A stretch of DNA of 7,375 nucleotides from Chitinophaga pinensis (GCA_945872805.1 CAMCBE010000096.1:1-7375); one strand, 5' to 3'; counted from the stretch's first letter, positions 1 through 6,962 are shown. Program-made: numbers and translations. Notes: generated by a model not told the origin, from the letters alone.

Positions 1-1553
1 TGCAGTGGCAGGGAGATACTAAAAGCGATATTTATGCTGTAGATGCTACTACGGGTGCTCGTAAGTTGATACAGAAAGACCTAGAAGGAGATCCACAGGT
101 TTCTCCATATGGTAACTATATCTATTGGTATGATTTAAAACAAAAAAACTATTTCGCTTATTCCAACGCTAAACTAGTAAACCTTAGTGCACGCATTCCT
201 AATAAGTTATATGATGAAGAGTATGATATGCCATCCATGCCAACACCATATGGCGTAATGACATGGGGGAGTATGGATTCTAGCCTTTATGTATATGATC
301 GTTTCGATATTTGGAAGCTGGATCCACTTGGAATACAATCGCCTATTGAAATTACGGGTGGTATAGGCCGTAAATCAAAGACAAGTTACAAGTATGTATC
401 AACTAATGCAGAGGATAAAACAGTGAAGGTTAATCAGAAAATACTTCTGCGTTCATTCAATGAAAAAACGAAGCAAGCTGGATTATCAAGTGTAGCACTA
501 AATAATCCACTAACCTTAACCCATCATATGAAGGGTGACTTTGCATTAGGAATGGTTATCAAGTCTAAGCACGCTGATGTATATGCCTATACTAAAGAGT
601 CATTCACCACTTCTCCAGATTTGTATGTAAGTAAGAATTTGGATACAGATGAAAAGCTTACGGCAATCAATCCGCAACAATCCAATTACTCATGGGGTAC
701 AGCAGAATTGTATTCTTGGAAGGCATATAATGGAAAGATGGCAACAGGGATTTTATATAAACCTGAGAATTTTCAAGAAGGGAAAAAGTATCCATTGATT
801 ACGTATTTCTATGAAAAGCTATCTGATGGGTTACATAATTATATTTCTCCTGCCCCTACACCAAGTAGATTAAATATTTCATTTTTTGTAAGTAGAGGGT
901 ATATGGTTTTTGCCCCTGATATTCATTATGCCATTGGGTATCCAGGTAAAGGTGCTGTTGATTATGTGGTAAGTGGGGCAAGGTCATTGGTGAAAAAAGG
1001 TTGGGTCGATAGTACTAAAATGGGTATACAAGGACAAAGCTGGGGTGGATACCAGGTAGCACATATCATCACGCGAACAACTCTATTTAAGGCTGCTTGG
1101 GCGGGTGCTCCAGTTGCCAACATGACAAGTGCTTATGGTGGTATTCGTTGGGAATCTGGTATGAACCGTCAATTTCAATATGAGAAAACACAAAGTAGAA
1201 TTGGTGCAACACTTTGGGGAAATCAAGGTTTATATATTGAGAACTCACCACTATTTCATCTGCCAAAAGTTAAAACGCCACTCGTAATCATGGCTAATGA
1301 CAATGACGGAGCAGTACCATGGTATCAGGGGATAGAACTTTTTACTGCCATGCGCAGGCTCAATAAAAAAGTGTGGATGCTCAACTATAATGGAGAGGCA
1401 CATAATCTTGTTGAGCGAAAGAATCGAAAAGATATTCAGATCCGCGAACAACAATTTTTTGATTGGCTATTAAAAGGAGAAAATGCGCCAACATGGCTTA
1501 GTGCGGGTGTATCTGCTGTAGAGAAAGGAAAAACAATGGGATTAGATAAATGA
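1..1553 (+). CDS. S9-family (prolyl oligopeptidase-like) serine peptidase, C-terminal part, 5' end outside window
   Basis: The frame is open from the first complete codon at 3 to a TGA at 1551-1553, giving 516 residues; the true start lies upstream. Residues 1 to about 230 (counted from the first in-window codon) have the repetitive aromatic/polar strand pattern of a beta-propeller, such as SDIYAVDATTG and QVSPYGNYIYWYD. From about 235 an alpha/beta-hydrolase domain follows. The catalytic triad is readable: Ser346 in GQSWGGYQ (codon 1038-1040), Asp435 in NDNDGAVPW (1305-1307) and His467 in GEAHNL (1401-1403). S9 enzymes cleave short peptides, with the propeller filtering substrate access; Bacteroidota homologues are commonly exported, but any signal peptide here would be out of view. 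The usual HGGP-like segment before the nucleophile is replaced by TYFYEKLSDGLHNY. Exact specificity (dipeptidyl, acylaminoacyl or other) cannot be read. The gene is convergent with the radical SAM gene and unrelated to it in function. Confidence 0.93.
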   Translation, partial: QWQGDTKSDIYAVDATTGARKLIQKDLEGDPQVSPYGNYIYWYDLKQKNYFAYSNAKLVNLSARIPNKLYDEEYDMPSMPTPYGVMTWGSMDSSLYVYDRFDIWKLDPLGIQSPIEITGGIGRKSKTSYKYVSTNAEDKTVKVNQKILLRSFNEKTKQAGLSSVALNNPLTLTHHMKGDFALGMVIKSKHADVYAYTKESFTTSPDLYVSKNLDTDEKLTAINPQQSNYSWGTAELYSWKAYNGKMATGILYKPENFQEGKKYPLITYFYEKLSDGLHNYISPAPTPSRLNISFFVSRGYMVFAPDIHYAIGYPGKGAVDYVVSGARSLVKKGWVDSTKMGIQGQSWGGYQVAHIITRTTLFKAAWAGAPVANMTSAYGGIRWESGMNRQFQYEKTQSRIGATLWGNQGLYIENSPLFHLPKVKTPLVIMANDNDGAVPWYQGIELFTAMRRLNKKVWMLNYNGEAHNLVERKNRKDIQIREQQFFDWLLKGENAPTWLSAGVSAVEKGKTMGLDK

Positions 1554-1558
1554 TATAA

Positions 1559-3757
1559 TTACAGTTTAAGTAATCCTAATTTGTTTAATCCGCTCATCGG
1601 TTTATTATCCCAAAATAATTCGAAATCTTCTAAGCCGGCAGATTCGTAATCATTTTTTATTTCTTGTAAGGTATATGATTTAATTTCTTGGTAGGAAATT
1701 TTAGTAAGGATTTGGATTAACCAATCTGCATGTGATTTCAAGAGTTGAATTTCTTGGTTACCTGATTTACTAATAAAATTAAGCTTTGCCATTTCCCGTT
1801 GCATTCCTTTTTTAGACTGAATGTAATACTCAACAGAAGGAGTATTTCCAAGCCATATCACTTTAGCATTTGGTTTAAAACTTAGGTCAATATCTTGTAA
1901 CAGAGCTTTTTCGATATAATCTTCTTCTACGCTAGTTTTGGGAACTTTGAAGTCAAACCATTTTTGTAAAGAATCATCAATCGAATGATGTTGCATGTAA
2001 TTGAATAATGATTTTTTCAAGCCAAAACTAAACTTTTCATGATCTGTTCCGCTAAGATCAATATGCATTATATCATTATTCGCAAATGTTCCTATGTCAT
2101 TTTTTTCTTTAGACACATTAAATTTTTCAGGGTTTAGCCCAACCGGACTATGCGCTGTCATGGTAAATTGATGCCAAAATGCCGATTGCAATACACCCGT
2201 TTTAAAAAGTTGTCTGACCATTTCGAGTGAATCAATTGTTTCTTGGTCTGTTTGTGTGGGGAAGCCATACATCAAATACGCATGAACCATGATACCAGCT
2301 TCTGAGAAGTTTCTATTTACTTGTGCCACTTGAGAAACAGTTATTCCTTTTTGAATTAGTTCTAATAGTCTGTCTGATGCAACTTCCAATCCTCCACTGA
2401 CCGCAATGCATCCAGAAGCGTTGAGTAGTTGACAAAGATCAAAACTAAAGCTCTTTTCAAACCGTATATTCGTCCACCAACTAATAATTAATTTTCGTTT
2501 AATGATTTCTAATGCCAGCGCTTTCATGAGAGATGGGGGTGCTGCCTCATCTACAAAATGAAATCCAGTATTGCCTGTTTGTGCAATTAGCTGCTCAATT
2601 CGGTCACATATCATGGAAGCCGTGGAAGGTTCATATAATTTGATATAATCTAACGATATATCGCAGAAGGTACATTTGCCCCAATAGCATCCATGGGCCA
2701 TGGTTAATTTATTCCAACGCCCATCACTCCATAAACGATGCATAGGATTTACCACTTCAATAGCGGATATATAATTATCTAATAGCAGATCGCTATAATC
2801 TGGTGTTCCTACTTCTGATTGCTTGTATTCTTTGCTTGAAGTATCATTTATGTAGTTAACTTTCTGATCTTCTTTTAAGAAAGTTCTTTTAAGTTGATGC
2901 TTTTTAACATGGCCAGTTAAGAATCCAATCAATAGTTCAACGGGTGCTTCTCCATCGTCTAACGTGATATAATCTAGATAGTCGAATACTCTGGGGTCTG
3001 TTAACGAACGAAGTTCAGTGTTAGCAAATCCACCGCCCATGGCAACGTGGATCTGTGGATGATTCTTTTTAATCCATTGACCACATCGAAGTGCAGTGTA
3101 TAAATTTCCTGGAAAGGGAACAGACAATGCAACGAGCAAAGGCTGATTGCGTTCAATATATTCCTTAAGAAGTGTTAGATAAATTGTATCAATATAAGTA
3201 TTAGGCTGTTCTAATGCTTCTTGCAGCTGGTCAAAGCTGTTGGCGCTTCGTCCGAGCTTTTCTGCATAGCGACTAAATCCAAAATGTTCATCTACTGTTT
3301 CTTTGATTAAGTCGGATAGGTCTTCAAGGTACATCGTGCTCAAGTACTTTGCTTTGTCTTGAATACCCATTGATCCAAATGCCCATTCCATTTGATCTTT
3401 ATGTTCAAAGCGAGAAGCCTCGGGCAAAAAGTTTTTTTGACAAATATGGTAGGCGAGTGTTGGATTTTTCCCTTGTAAAAAACCAATCACATCATGAATA
3501 GAATTGATGTAATCGTTTTTTAGGGTAACTATTCGCTTAGTATTTTCTGATAGGGTAGGCTTAGTTGTTTCTATATGATTAAATAAATCAGTTAATCCGT
3601 TTTTGCTGAATAGACATAGAATCGTTTCGATACCAAGATCAGCTTGTTTTGATCTAATGTCTTTTGTATTCAAGAACCCTTTAAGGTATGCAGTTGCTGG
3701 ATATGGTGTATTCAGCTGTGTAAAGGGAGGGGTAATTAAAAAAATGGAAGTACTCAA
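1559..3757 (-). CDS. Radical SAM protein with B12-binding-like N-terminal region, function unknown
   Basis: The protein has 732 residues. It opens with a Rossmann-like strand and turn (LITPPFTQLNTPYPAT, about 7-22). A mostly helical, charged stretch follows (about 50-200), then a B12-binding-like segment (about 205-282: LLVALSVPFPGN, VAMGGG at 238-243, DYITLDDGEAP). The radical SAM barrel covers about 345-580. Its cluster cysteines are Cys357, Cys362 and Cys365 in HGCYWGKCTFCD, which is CX4CX2C rather than CX3CX2C. Barrel landmarks are FHFVDEAAPP (399-408), SGGLE (454-458), KG (470-471) and YGFPTQT (497-503). About 150 C-terminal residues form an unassigned domain. No cobalamin-ligating DxHxxG motif is present, so B12 binding, if any, would be base-off without a protein histidine ligand. 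Members of this class methylate, rearrange or cyclise unactivated carbons; the substrate here is unknown. An in-frame TAG at 3779-3781 limits the N-terminus and the only usual start codon before the first conserved strand is TTG. The gene lies 64 bp after E2. Confidence 0.88.
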   Translation of the reverse strand: MSTSIFLITPPFTQLNTPYPATAYLKGFLNTKDIRSKQADLGIETILCLFSKNGLTDLFNHIETTKPTLSENTKRIVTLKNDYINSIHDVIGFLQGKNPTLAYHICQKNFLPEASRFEHKDQMEWAFGSMGIQDKAKYLSTMYLEDLSDLIKETVDEHFGFSRYAEKLGRSANSFDQLQEALEQPNTYIDTIYLTLLKEYIERNQPLLVALSVPFPGNLYTALRCGQWIKKNHPQIHVAMGGGFANTELRSLTDPRVFDYLDYITLDDGEAPVELLIGFLTGHVKKHQLKRTFLKEDQKVNYINDTSSKEYKQSEVGTPDYSDLLLDNYISAIEVVNPMHRLWSDGRWNKLTMAHGCYWGKCTFCDISLDYIKLYEPSTASMICDRIEQLIAQTGNTGFHFVDEAAPPSLMKALALEIIKRKLIISWWTNIRFEKSFSFDLCQLLNASGCIAVSGGLEVASDRLLELIQKGITVSQVAQVNRNFSEAGIMVHAYLMYGFPTQTDQETIDSLEMVRQLFKTGVLQSAFWHQFTMTAHSPVGLNPEKFNVSKEKNDIGTFANNDIMHIDLSGTDHEKFSFGLKKSLFNYMQHHSIDDSLQKWFDFKVPKTSVEEDYIEKALLQDIDLSFKPNAKVIWLGNTPSVEYYIQSKKGMQREMAKLNFISKSGNQEIQLLKSHADWLIQILTKISYQEIKSYTLQEIKNDYESAGLEDFELFWDNKPMSGLNKLGLLKL

Positions 3758-3821
3758 AAAATGAAGGTTGTAAGAAAACTAATTTGATTGAAATGACTTG
3801 TGTGCATATTCAGTGCACGAT

Positions 3822-5198
3822 TTAAAAAGATCTTGTCGTGTCGAATGTTTCAAGGGCTTTCACAAATTCGCTTAAAAACTTTGAGCCCATTGCCCCATCA
3901 ATTATTCTATGATCATATGACATTGAGATAAACATCATGTGCCGGATGGCTATGCTGTCGCCTTTTTCACTTTCAATAACAACTGGTTTTTTCTTGATTG
4001 CTCCGGTAGCCAAAATCGCTACTTGAGGCTGATTGATGATTGGTGTTCCCATAAGGCTTCCAAACGTACCAACATTGGTGAAGGTGAACGTGCCATCTTG
4101 AACATCACTTGGTTGAAGCTTTCCGCTTCTCGCAGTTCTAGCTAATCGATTAACATGTTTAGTTAGTCCGATTAAACTCAGTTGATCAGCATATTTTATC
4201 ACCGGTACAATTAAATTTCCAGTAGGCAAAGCAGTTGCCATACCAATATTGATGTCTTTTTTGATGATTATTTTGTCTCCGGAAATACTGGCATTTAGCA
4301 TGGGGAATTTCTTCAAACACTTAACTAGTGCTTCTATAAATAGGGGAGTAAGTGTTATTTTTTCTTCTTCTCTTTTCTCGAAATCATGCTTATTCTTTTC
4401 TCTCCAGCTAACCAAATCGCTAACATCTGCTTCAGTAAAACTGGTTACATGTGCACTCGTTGCTTTACTTCTTGTCATATGTTCAGAAATGAGTTTTCTC
4501 ATTCTGTCCATCTCTATGATTTCTACATTTTCATAGCTTGAGGTTTCAACGATTGGTGAATGCGCAGGTTCTGCAACTCGTTCCTGAATGTAGGGGATGC
4601 TTACATTTTCTTCTTCTCTAGCAGCAGCAGTTTCATTTGGACTAGCGAATTGTGATGTTGTTCGGGTGCTGAGGTACTGTAAAATATCCTTTTTGGTAAC
4701 CCGTCCATCATTACCCGTGCCATGGATTAATTCAAGTTCATTGAGATTAAGCCCTTCTTTAGAAGCAATATTCATAACAAGGGGTGAATAAAACTTAACC
4801 GAATCTTGTTTTGATTTAATTTCTACTGTTGAAGGTTGGTAGGGGACATATTGACCATTAGACTCACTTTGGGTCGAGTGAACCGCTCCATTCGACAGCC
4901 CATTTTCTTTGCCATTGCTTGCGTTGGGAAGTGGATTGGATTGGATTGTTTCGGCTGCGCTTGTTTTGATTTTTGCTAAAACCGAGCCAATAGCGATGAC
5001 ATCATTTTCCTTGCAACAAAGTTCTTCTAGTATTCCTTCTGCGGTTGATGGCACTTCACTATCCACTTTATCTGTAGCGATATCAAGTAATGGCTCGTCG
5101 AGTTTTACGAAATCGCCTACCTTCTTGTGCCATTTTAGCACAGTAGCTTCCATGATGCTTTCGCCTAATTTCGGCATTATGACATTAACTATCGCCAT
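3822..5198 (-). CDS. Dihydrolipoamide acyltransferase (E2) of a 2-oxoacid dehydrogenase complex, probably branched-chain type
   Basis: This 458-residue core subunit transfers the acyl group from lipoyl-lysine to CoA. Domains in order: one lipoyl domain (about 1-78) with the lipoylated Lys44 in TDKVDSE; a flexible linker; a peripheral-subunit-binding domain (about 137-176: FYSPLVMNIASKEGL, GTGNDGRVTKKDIL) that docks E1/E3; a second linker; and the acyltransferase domain (about 227-458). The active-site motif SYDHRIIDG has His430 (codon 3909-3911) and Asp434. The start MAIVNVIMPKLGESIMEATV matches the branched-chain/pyruvate-like E2 of Bacteroidota rather than succinyltransferases, but substrate cannot be fixed from sequence alone. 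No E1 or E3 gene is visible nearby, so partners must be encoded elsewhere. The linkers are rich in Asn, Ser, Gln and Glu instead of Ala/Pro. The ATG at 5198 lacks a strong Shine-Dalgarno and is preceded by a small AT hairpin and a possible promoter element. Confidence 0.95.
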   Translation of the reverse strand: MAIVNVIMPKLGESIMEATVLKWHKKVGDFVKLDEPLLDIATDKVDSEVPSTAEGILEELCCKENDVIAIGSVLAKIKTSAAETIQSNPLPNASNGKENGLSNGAVHSTQSESNGQYVPYQPSTVEIKSKQDSVKFYSPLVMNIASKEGLNLNELELIHGTGNDGRVTKKDILQYLSTRTTSQFASPNETAAAREEENVSIPYIQERVAEPAHSPIVETSSYENVEIIEMDRMRKLISEHMTRSKATSAHVTSFTEADVSDLVSWREKNKHDFEKREEEKITLTPLFIEALVKCLKKFPMLNASISGDKIIIKKDINIGMATALPTGNLIVPVIKYADQLSLIGLTKHVNRLARTARSGKLQPSDVQDGTFTFTNVGTFGSLMGTPIINQPQVAILATGAIKKKPVVIESEKGDSIAIRHMMFISMSYDHRIIDGAMGSKFLSEFVKALETFDTTRSF

Positions 5199-5209
5199 TC
5201 AGGTACTCA

Positions 5210-5225
5210 AATTTCTTTTGAAATT
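5210..5225 (-). other. Small AT-rich hairpin just upstream of the E2 start codon
   Basis: AATTTC (5210-5215) and GAAATT (5220-5225) form a perfect 6-bp inverted repeat around a 4-nt loop (TTTT on the plus strand, AAAA in the transcript). It ends 11 bases before the E2 ATG. The stem has only one G-C pair, so it is weakly stable. If transcription starts near 5232, it would lie close to the 5' end of the leader. A role in translation or mRNA stability is inference only; chance occurrence in AT-rich DNA is quite possible. Confidence 0.25.
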
Positions 5226-5237
5226 GTTCAATGGCTT

Positions 5238-5245
5238 CAAAGTTA
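5238..5245 (-). promoter_or_regulatory. Candidate Bacteroidota -7 element (TAACTTTG) upstream of E2
   Basis: On the minus strand, TAACTTTG fits the TAnnTTTG -7 consensus known for the primary sigma factor of Bacteroidota. It lies 39 bases upstream of the E2 ATG, which would leave a leader of about 30 nt. No convincing TTG box occurs at the expected -33 distance, which weakens the call. The 87-bp gap after cinA, compared with gaps of 8-10 bp earlier in the gene string, makes an internal promoter for E2 reasonable. Confidence 0.3.
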
Positions 5246-5285
5246 ACCTATTCGAAGGACTCACTAGGTAGTATTAGAGGCAAAC

Positions 5286-6533
5286 TTATCCAACCTTTTT
5301 CCTCAAAAAATTGAGGGAATGGGCAGCAGTTAGTTCGATATTTCGCTTTCTATCAAATCTGAACTGCAAGGTGGTTGATTCTGTTTTGGACGCACTACTA
5401 AAAGCAATGCAAACAAATCCAACGGGTTTTGTATCGGTGCCCCCGCTAGGCCCCATGATACCCGATGTAGCCAAAGCGAAGTCAGTTTTCATTTTAAGCC
5501 TAATCCCTTCGGCCATTCGCTCCACGGTTTCTAGGCTAACTGCTCCAAATTGAGCAAGTATTTCAGCTGGAACATCCAATGTATCAATCTTTGCCTCATT
5601 GGAATAGGATATAATACTGCCTTTAAAGAACGCACTTGAACCAGGAATTGCTGTGATTAAATGGGATATATACCCACCTGTGCAGCTTTCAGCTATGGCG
5701 AGTGTCTTATTTTGTTGAATTAGTATTCTCGCTATGGTTTCTTGTAAGCTCAAGTCTTCATCAATAACCAAATAGTCTTTTACAATTTCTGTGAGGTTCG
5801 AGAAATGTCCGTTTAGCTCCTCTATGGTTACCATAGGATTTTGACAGGAAAGTCTTAGTCGAACCATTCCATAATTTGGTAGGTAAGCAAGTTTTATTGA
5901 ACTGGGTAGGTTTTCTTCAAATGTAATGAGGAGGTCAGCCAAAAATGATTCACCGATGCCCGCTGTCAATAATGTTCTGTGTTGGATTGGAACGAGCTTG
6001 AATTGGCGCTTGAATGCTGGGATAACGTAATCTGTCATCATGCCTTTCATCTCATGCGGAACGCCTGGCATGCTGATGTAGATGGTTCCATTTTTTTCAA
6101 ACCACATTCCGGGCGCTGTTCCTCTTTTATTCTGAATAACCTGACAGGTGCTTGGAACTTCTGCCTGCTTTATATTTCGTTCTAAAAGAGGTCGGTTCAG
6201 GAATTTTTCGAATATGGTTCTTACATTTTCCAATGCTTGGGTATCAACTACCAATTCACCTTCAAAAAATTGACAAAGCAAGGGTTTGGTTATATCGTCT
6301 GATGTAGGACCAAGTCCACCAGTAATTAATACAATAGGGGCTTGTTTACCTTCGTCTTCTAGTGTCTGCCAAATTTCATCCCACACATCACCAACCGCAA
6401 CACGTCTTTTAACATGAATGCCAACTTTATTCAATTCTGTTGCCATCCATGCACTATTCGTGTCAATGGTTTGACCAATTAGCAGTTCATCTCCAATGGT
6501 AATGAGTGAGGCTAATATCAAGTTATCCTTCAT
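5286..6533 (-). CDS. cinA: CinA-like protein: nucleotide pyrophosphatase (COG1058) plus nicotinamide-nucleotide amidase (PncC)
   Basis: The 415 residues have the usual full-length CinA architecture. The N-terminal molybdopterin-binding-like (MoCF/COG1058) domain covers about 5-170, with the signatures ITIGDELLIGQTIDTN (11-26) and GGLGPTSDDITK (72-83). A middle linker domain follows. The C-terminal PncC deamidase covers about 260-415, with AESCTGG (Ser283, the presumed nucleophile, codon 5685-5687), SYSNEAK and TSGIMGPSGGT (356-366). In characterised homologues the N-terminal domain hydrolyses ADP-ribose or related dinucleotides and the C-terminal domain deamidates NMN to NaMN in pyridine-nucleotide recycling; the competence-linked name is historical. 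Both domains look intact, so a bifunctional cytosolic enzyme is expected. The ATG at 6533 is 8 bp after the thioesterase stop, so the two are probably co-transcribed. The preceding sequence is AT-rich (TATAACAC) with no Shine-Dalgarno. Confidence 0.96.
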   Translation of the reverse strand: MKDNLILASLITIGDELLIGQTIDTNSAWMATELNKVGIHVKRRVAVGDVWDEIWQTLEDEGKQAPIVLITGGLGPTSDDITKPLLCQFFEGELVVDTQALENVRTIFEKFLNRPLLERNIKQAEVPSTCQVIQNKRGTAPGMWFEKNGTIYISMPGVPHEMKGMMTDYVIPAFKRQFKLVPIQHRTLLTAGIGESFLADLLITFEENLPSSIKLAYLPNYGMVRLRLSCQNPMVTIEELNGHFSNLTEIVKDYLVIDEDLSLQETIARILIQQNKTLAIAESCTGGYISHLITAIPGSSAFFKGSIISYSNEAKIDTLDVPAEILAQFGAVSLETVERMAEGIRLKMKTDFALATSGIMGPSGGTDTKPVGFVCIAFSSASKTESTTLQFRFDRKRNIELTAAHSLNFLRKKVG

Positions 6534-6541
6534 GTGTTATA

Positions 6542-6952
6542 TCAATTAAAAAAGGGAAGTAGTTTTTCGCGTAATGATTCTGGCATGGTACATTTTGTTC
6601 GCGATGCTCTTTCAACAAAAAACAAGGTGATAGTTCCTTTGCATACCAGCTTCTCAGCTTCGTTGTATATTTCCTGATGAAAGTCTATGCTATGGCTATC
6701 AGGCAATTCTTTTAGAATGGTTCGGATGGTTAATAAATCATCGTATAAGCCTGGTCTAACGTATTCGCAAGTCAGTTTCACTACAGGCATAATTAAACCC
6801 CAAGCTTCGATTTCTTTGTAGGTGATACCAAGGTGACGAATGGCTTCTGTTCTTCCCGATTCAAAATATTCAATGAATTTTGCGTGATACACTACCTGCA
6901 TTTGATCGGTATCGGCATACCTAACCCTAATTTGATTATCAAATGAAAACAT
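6542..6952 (-). CDS. Hot-dog fold acyl-CoA thioesterase (YbgC/4HBT family)
   Basis: This 136-residue protein has the length of a single hot-dog domain and probably hydrolyses acyl-CoA thioesters to free acid and CoA in the cytosol. The N-terminal signature RVRYADTDQMQVVYH carries the catalytic Asp16, equivalent to the second Asp of DTDAGGVVYH in E. coli YbgC. It is followed by FIEYFESGRTEAIRHLG, the long central helix of the fold. Later strands (VKLTCEYVRPGLYDDLLTI, CKGTITLFFVERASR) match the family. The Gly pair of the YbgC loop is replaced by Met-Gln, as in many family members. In proteobacteria YbgC sits with tol-pal genes; no such genes are here, so chain-length preference is unknown. The ATG at 6952 is 10 bp after the DoxX stop and lacks a Shine-Dalgarno. 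The close spacing suggests an operon with the DoxX gene and cinA. Confidence 0.9.
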   Translation of the reverse strand: MFSFDNQIRVRYADTDQMQVVYHAKFIEYFESGRTEAIRHLGITYKEIEAWGLIMPVVKLTCEYVRPGLYDDLLTIRTILKELPDSHSIDFHQEIYNEAEKLVCKGTITLFFVERASRTKCTMPESLREKLLPFFN

Positions 6953-6962
6953 ATTCGGCGTT

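Noticed and set aside
1251..1454. Minus-strand open frame of 67 codons inside the S9 gene
   Set aside because: It is antisense to the conserved Asp/His part of the peptidase domain and its translation has no recognisable features.
3278..3292. DEHFG (residues 156-160) in the radical SAM protein resembles the cobalamin DxHxxG motif
   Set aside because: The spacing is DxHxG, one residue short, and it lies in the charged helical insertion, not in the loop after the first Rossmann strand where the ligand histidine belongs.
3802..3818. Inverted repeat GTGCA/TGCAC just after the E2 stop, considered as a terminator or operator
   Set aside because: The stem is only 5 bp with a 7-nt loop and no T-tract follows on the minus strand, so it is within chance expectation.
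3758..3821. Searched for a RiPP precursor peptide or promoter next to the radical SAM gene
   Set aside because: The 64-bp gap is too short for a precursor gene, and only a one-mismatch TAnnTTTG-like string (TAGTTTTC) without a -33 box is present. No peptide gene, transporter or leader-binding protein is visible, so a RiPP system is not supported.
4249..4536. Plus-strand open frame of 95 codons (and similar ones at 3939, 4597, 4909, 5311 and 5979)
   Set aside because: These lie opposite the clearly conserved E2 and cinA coding sequences, have low-complexity Ser/Leu-rich translations and show no family motif.
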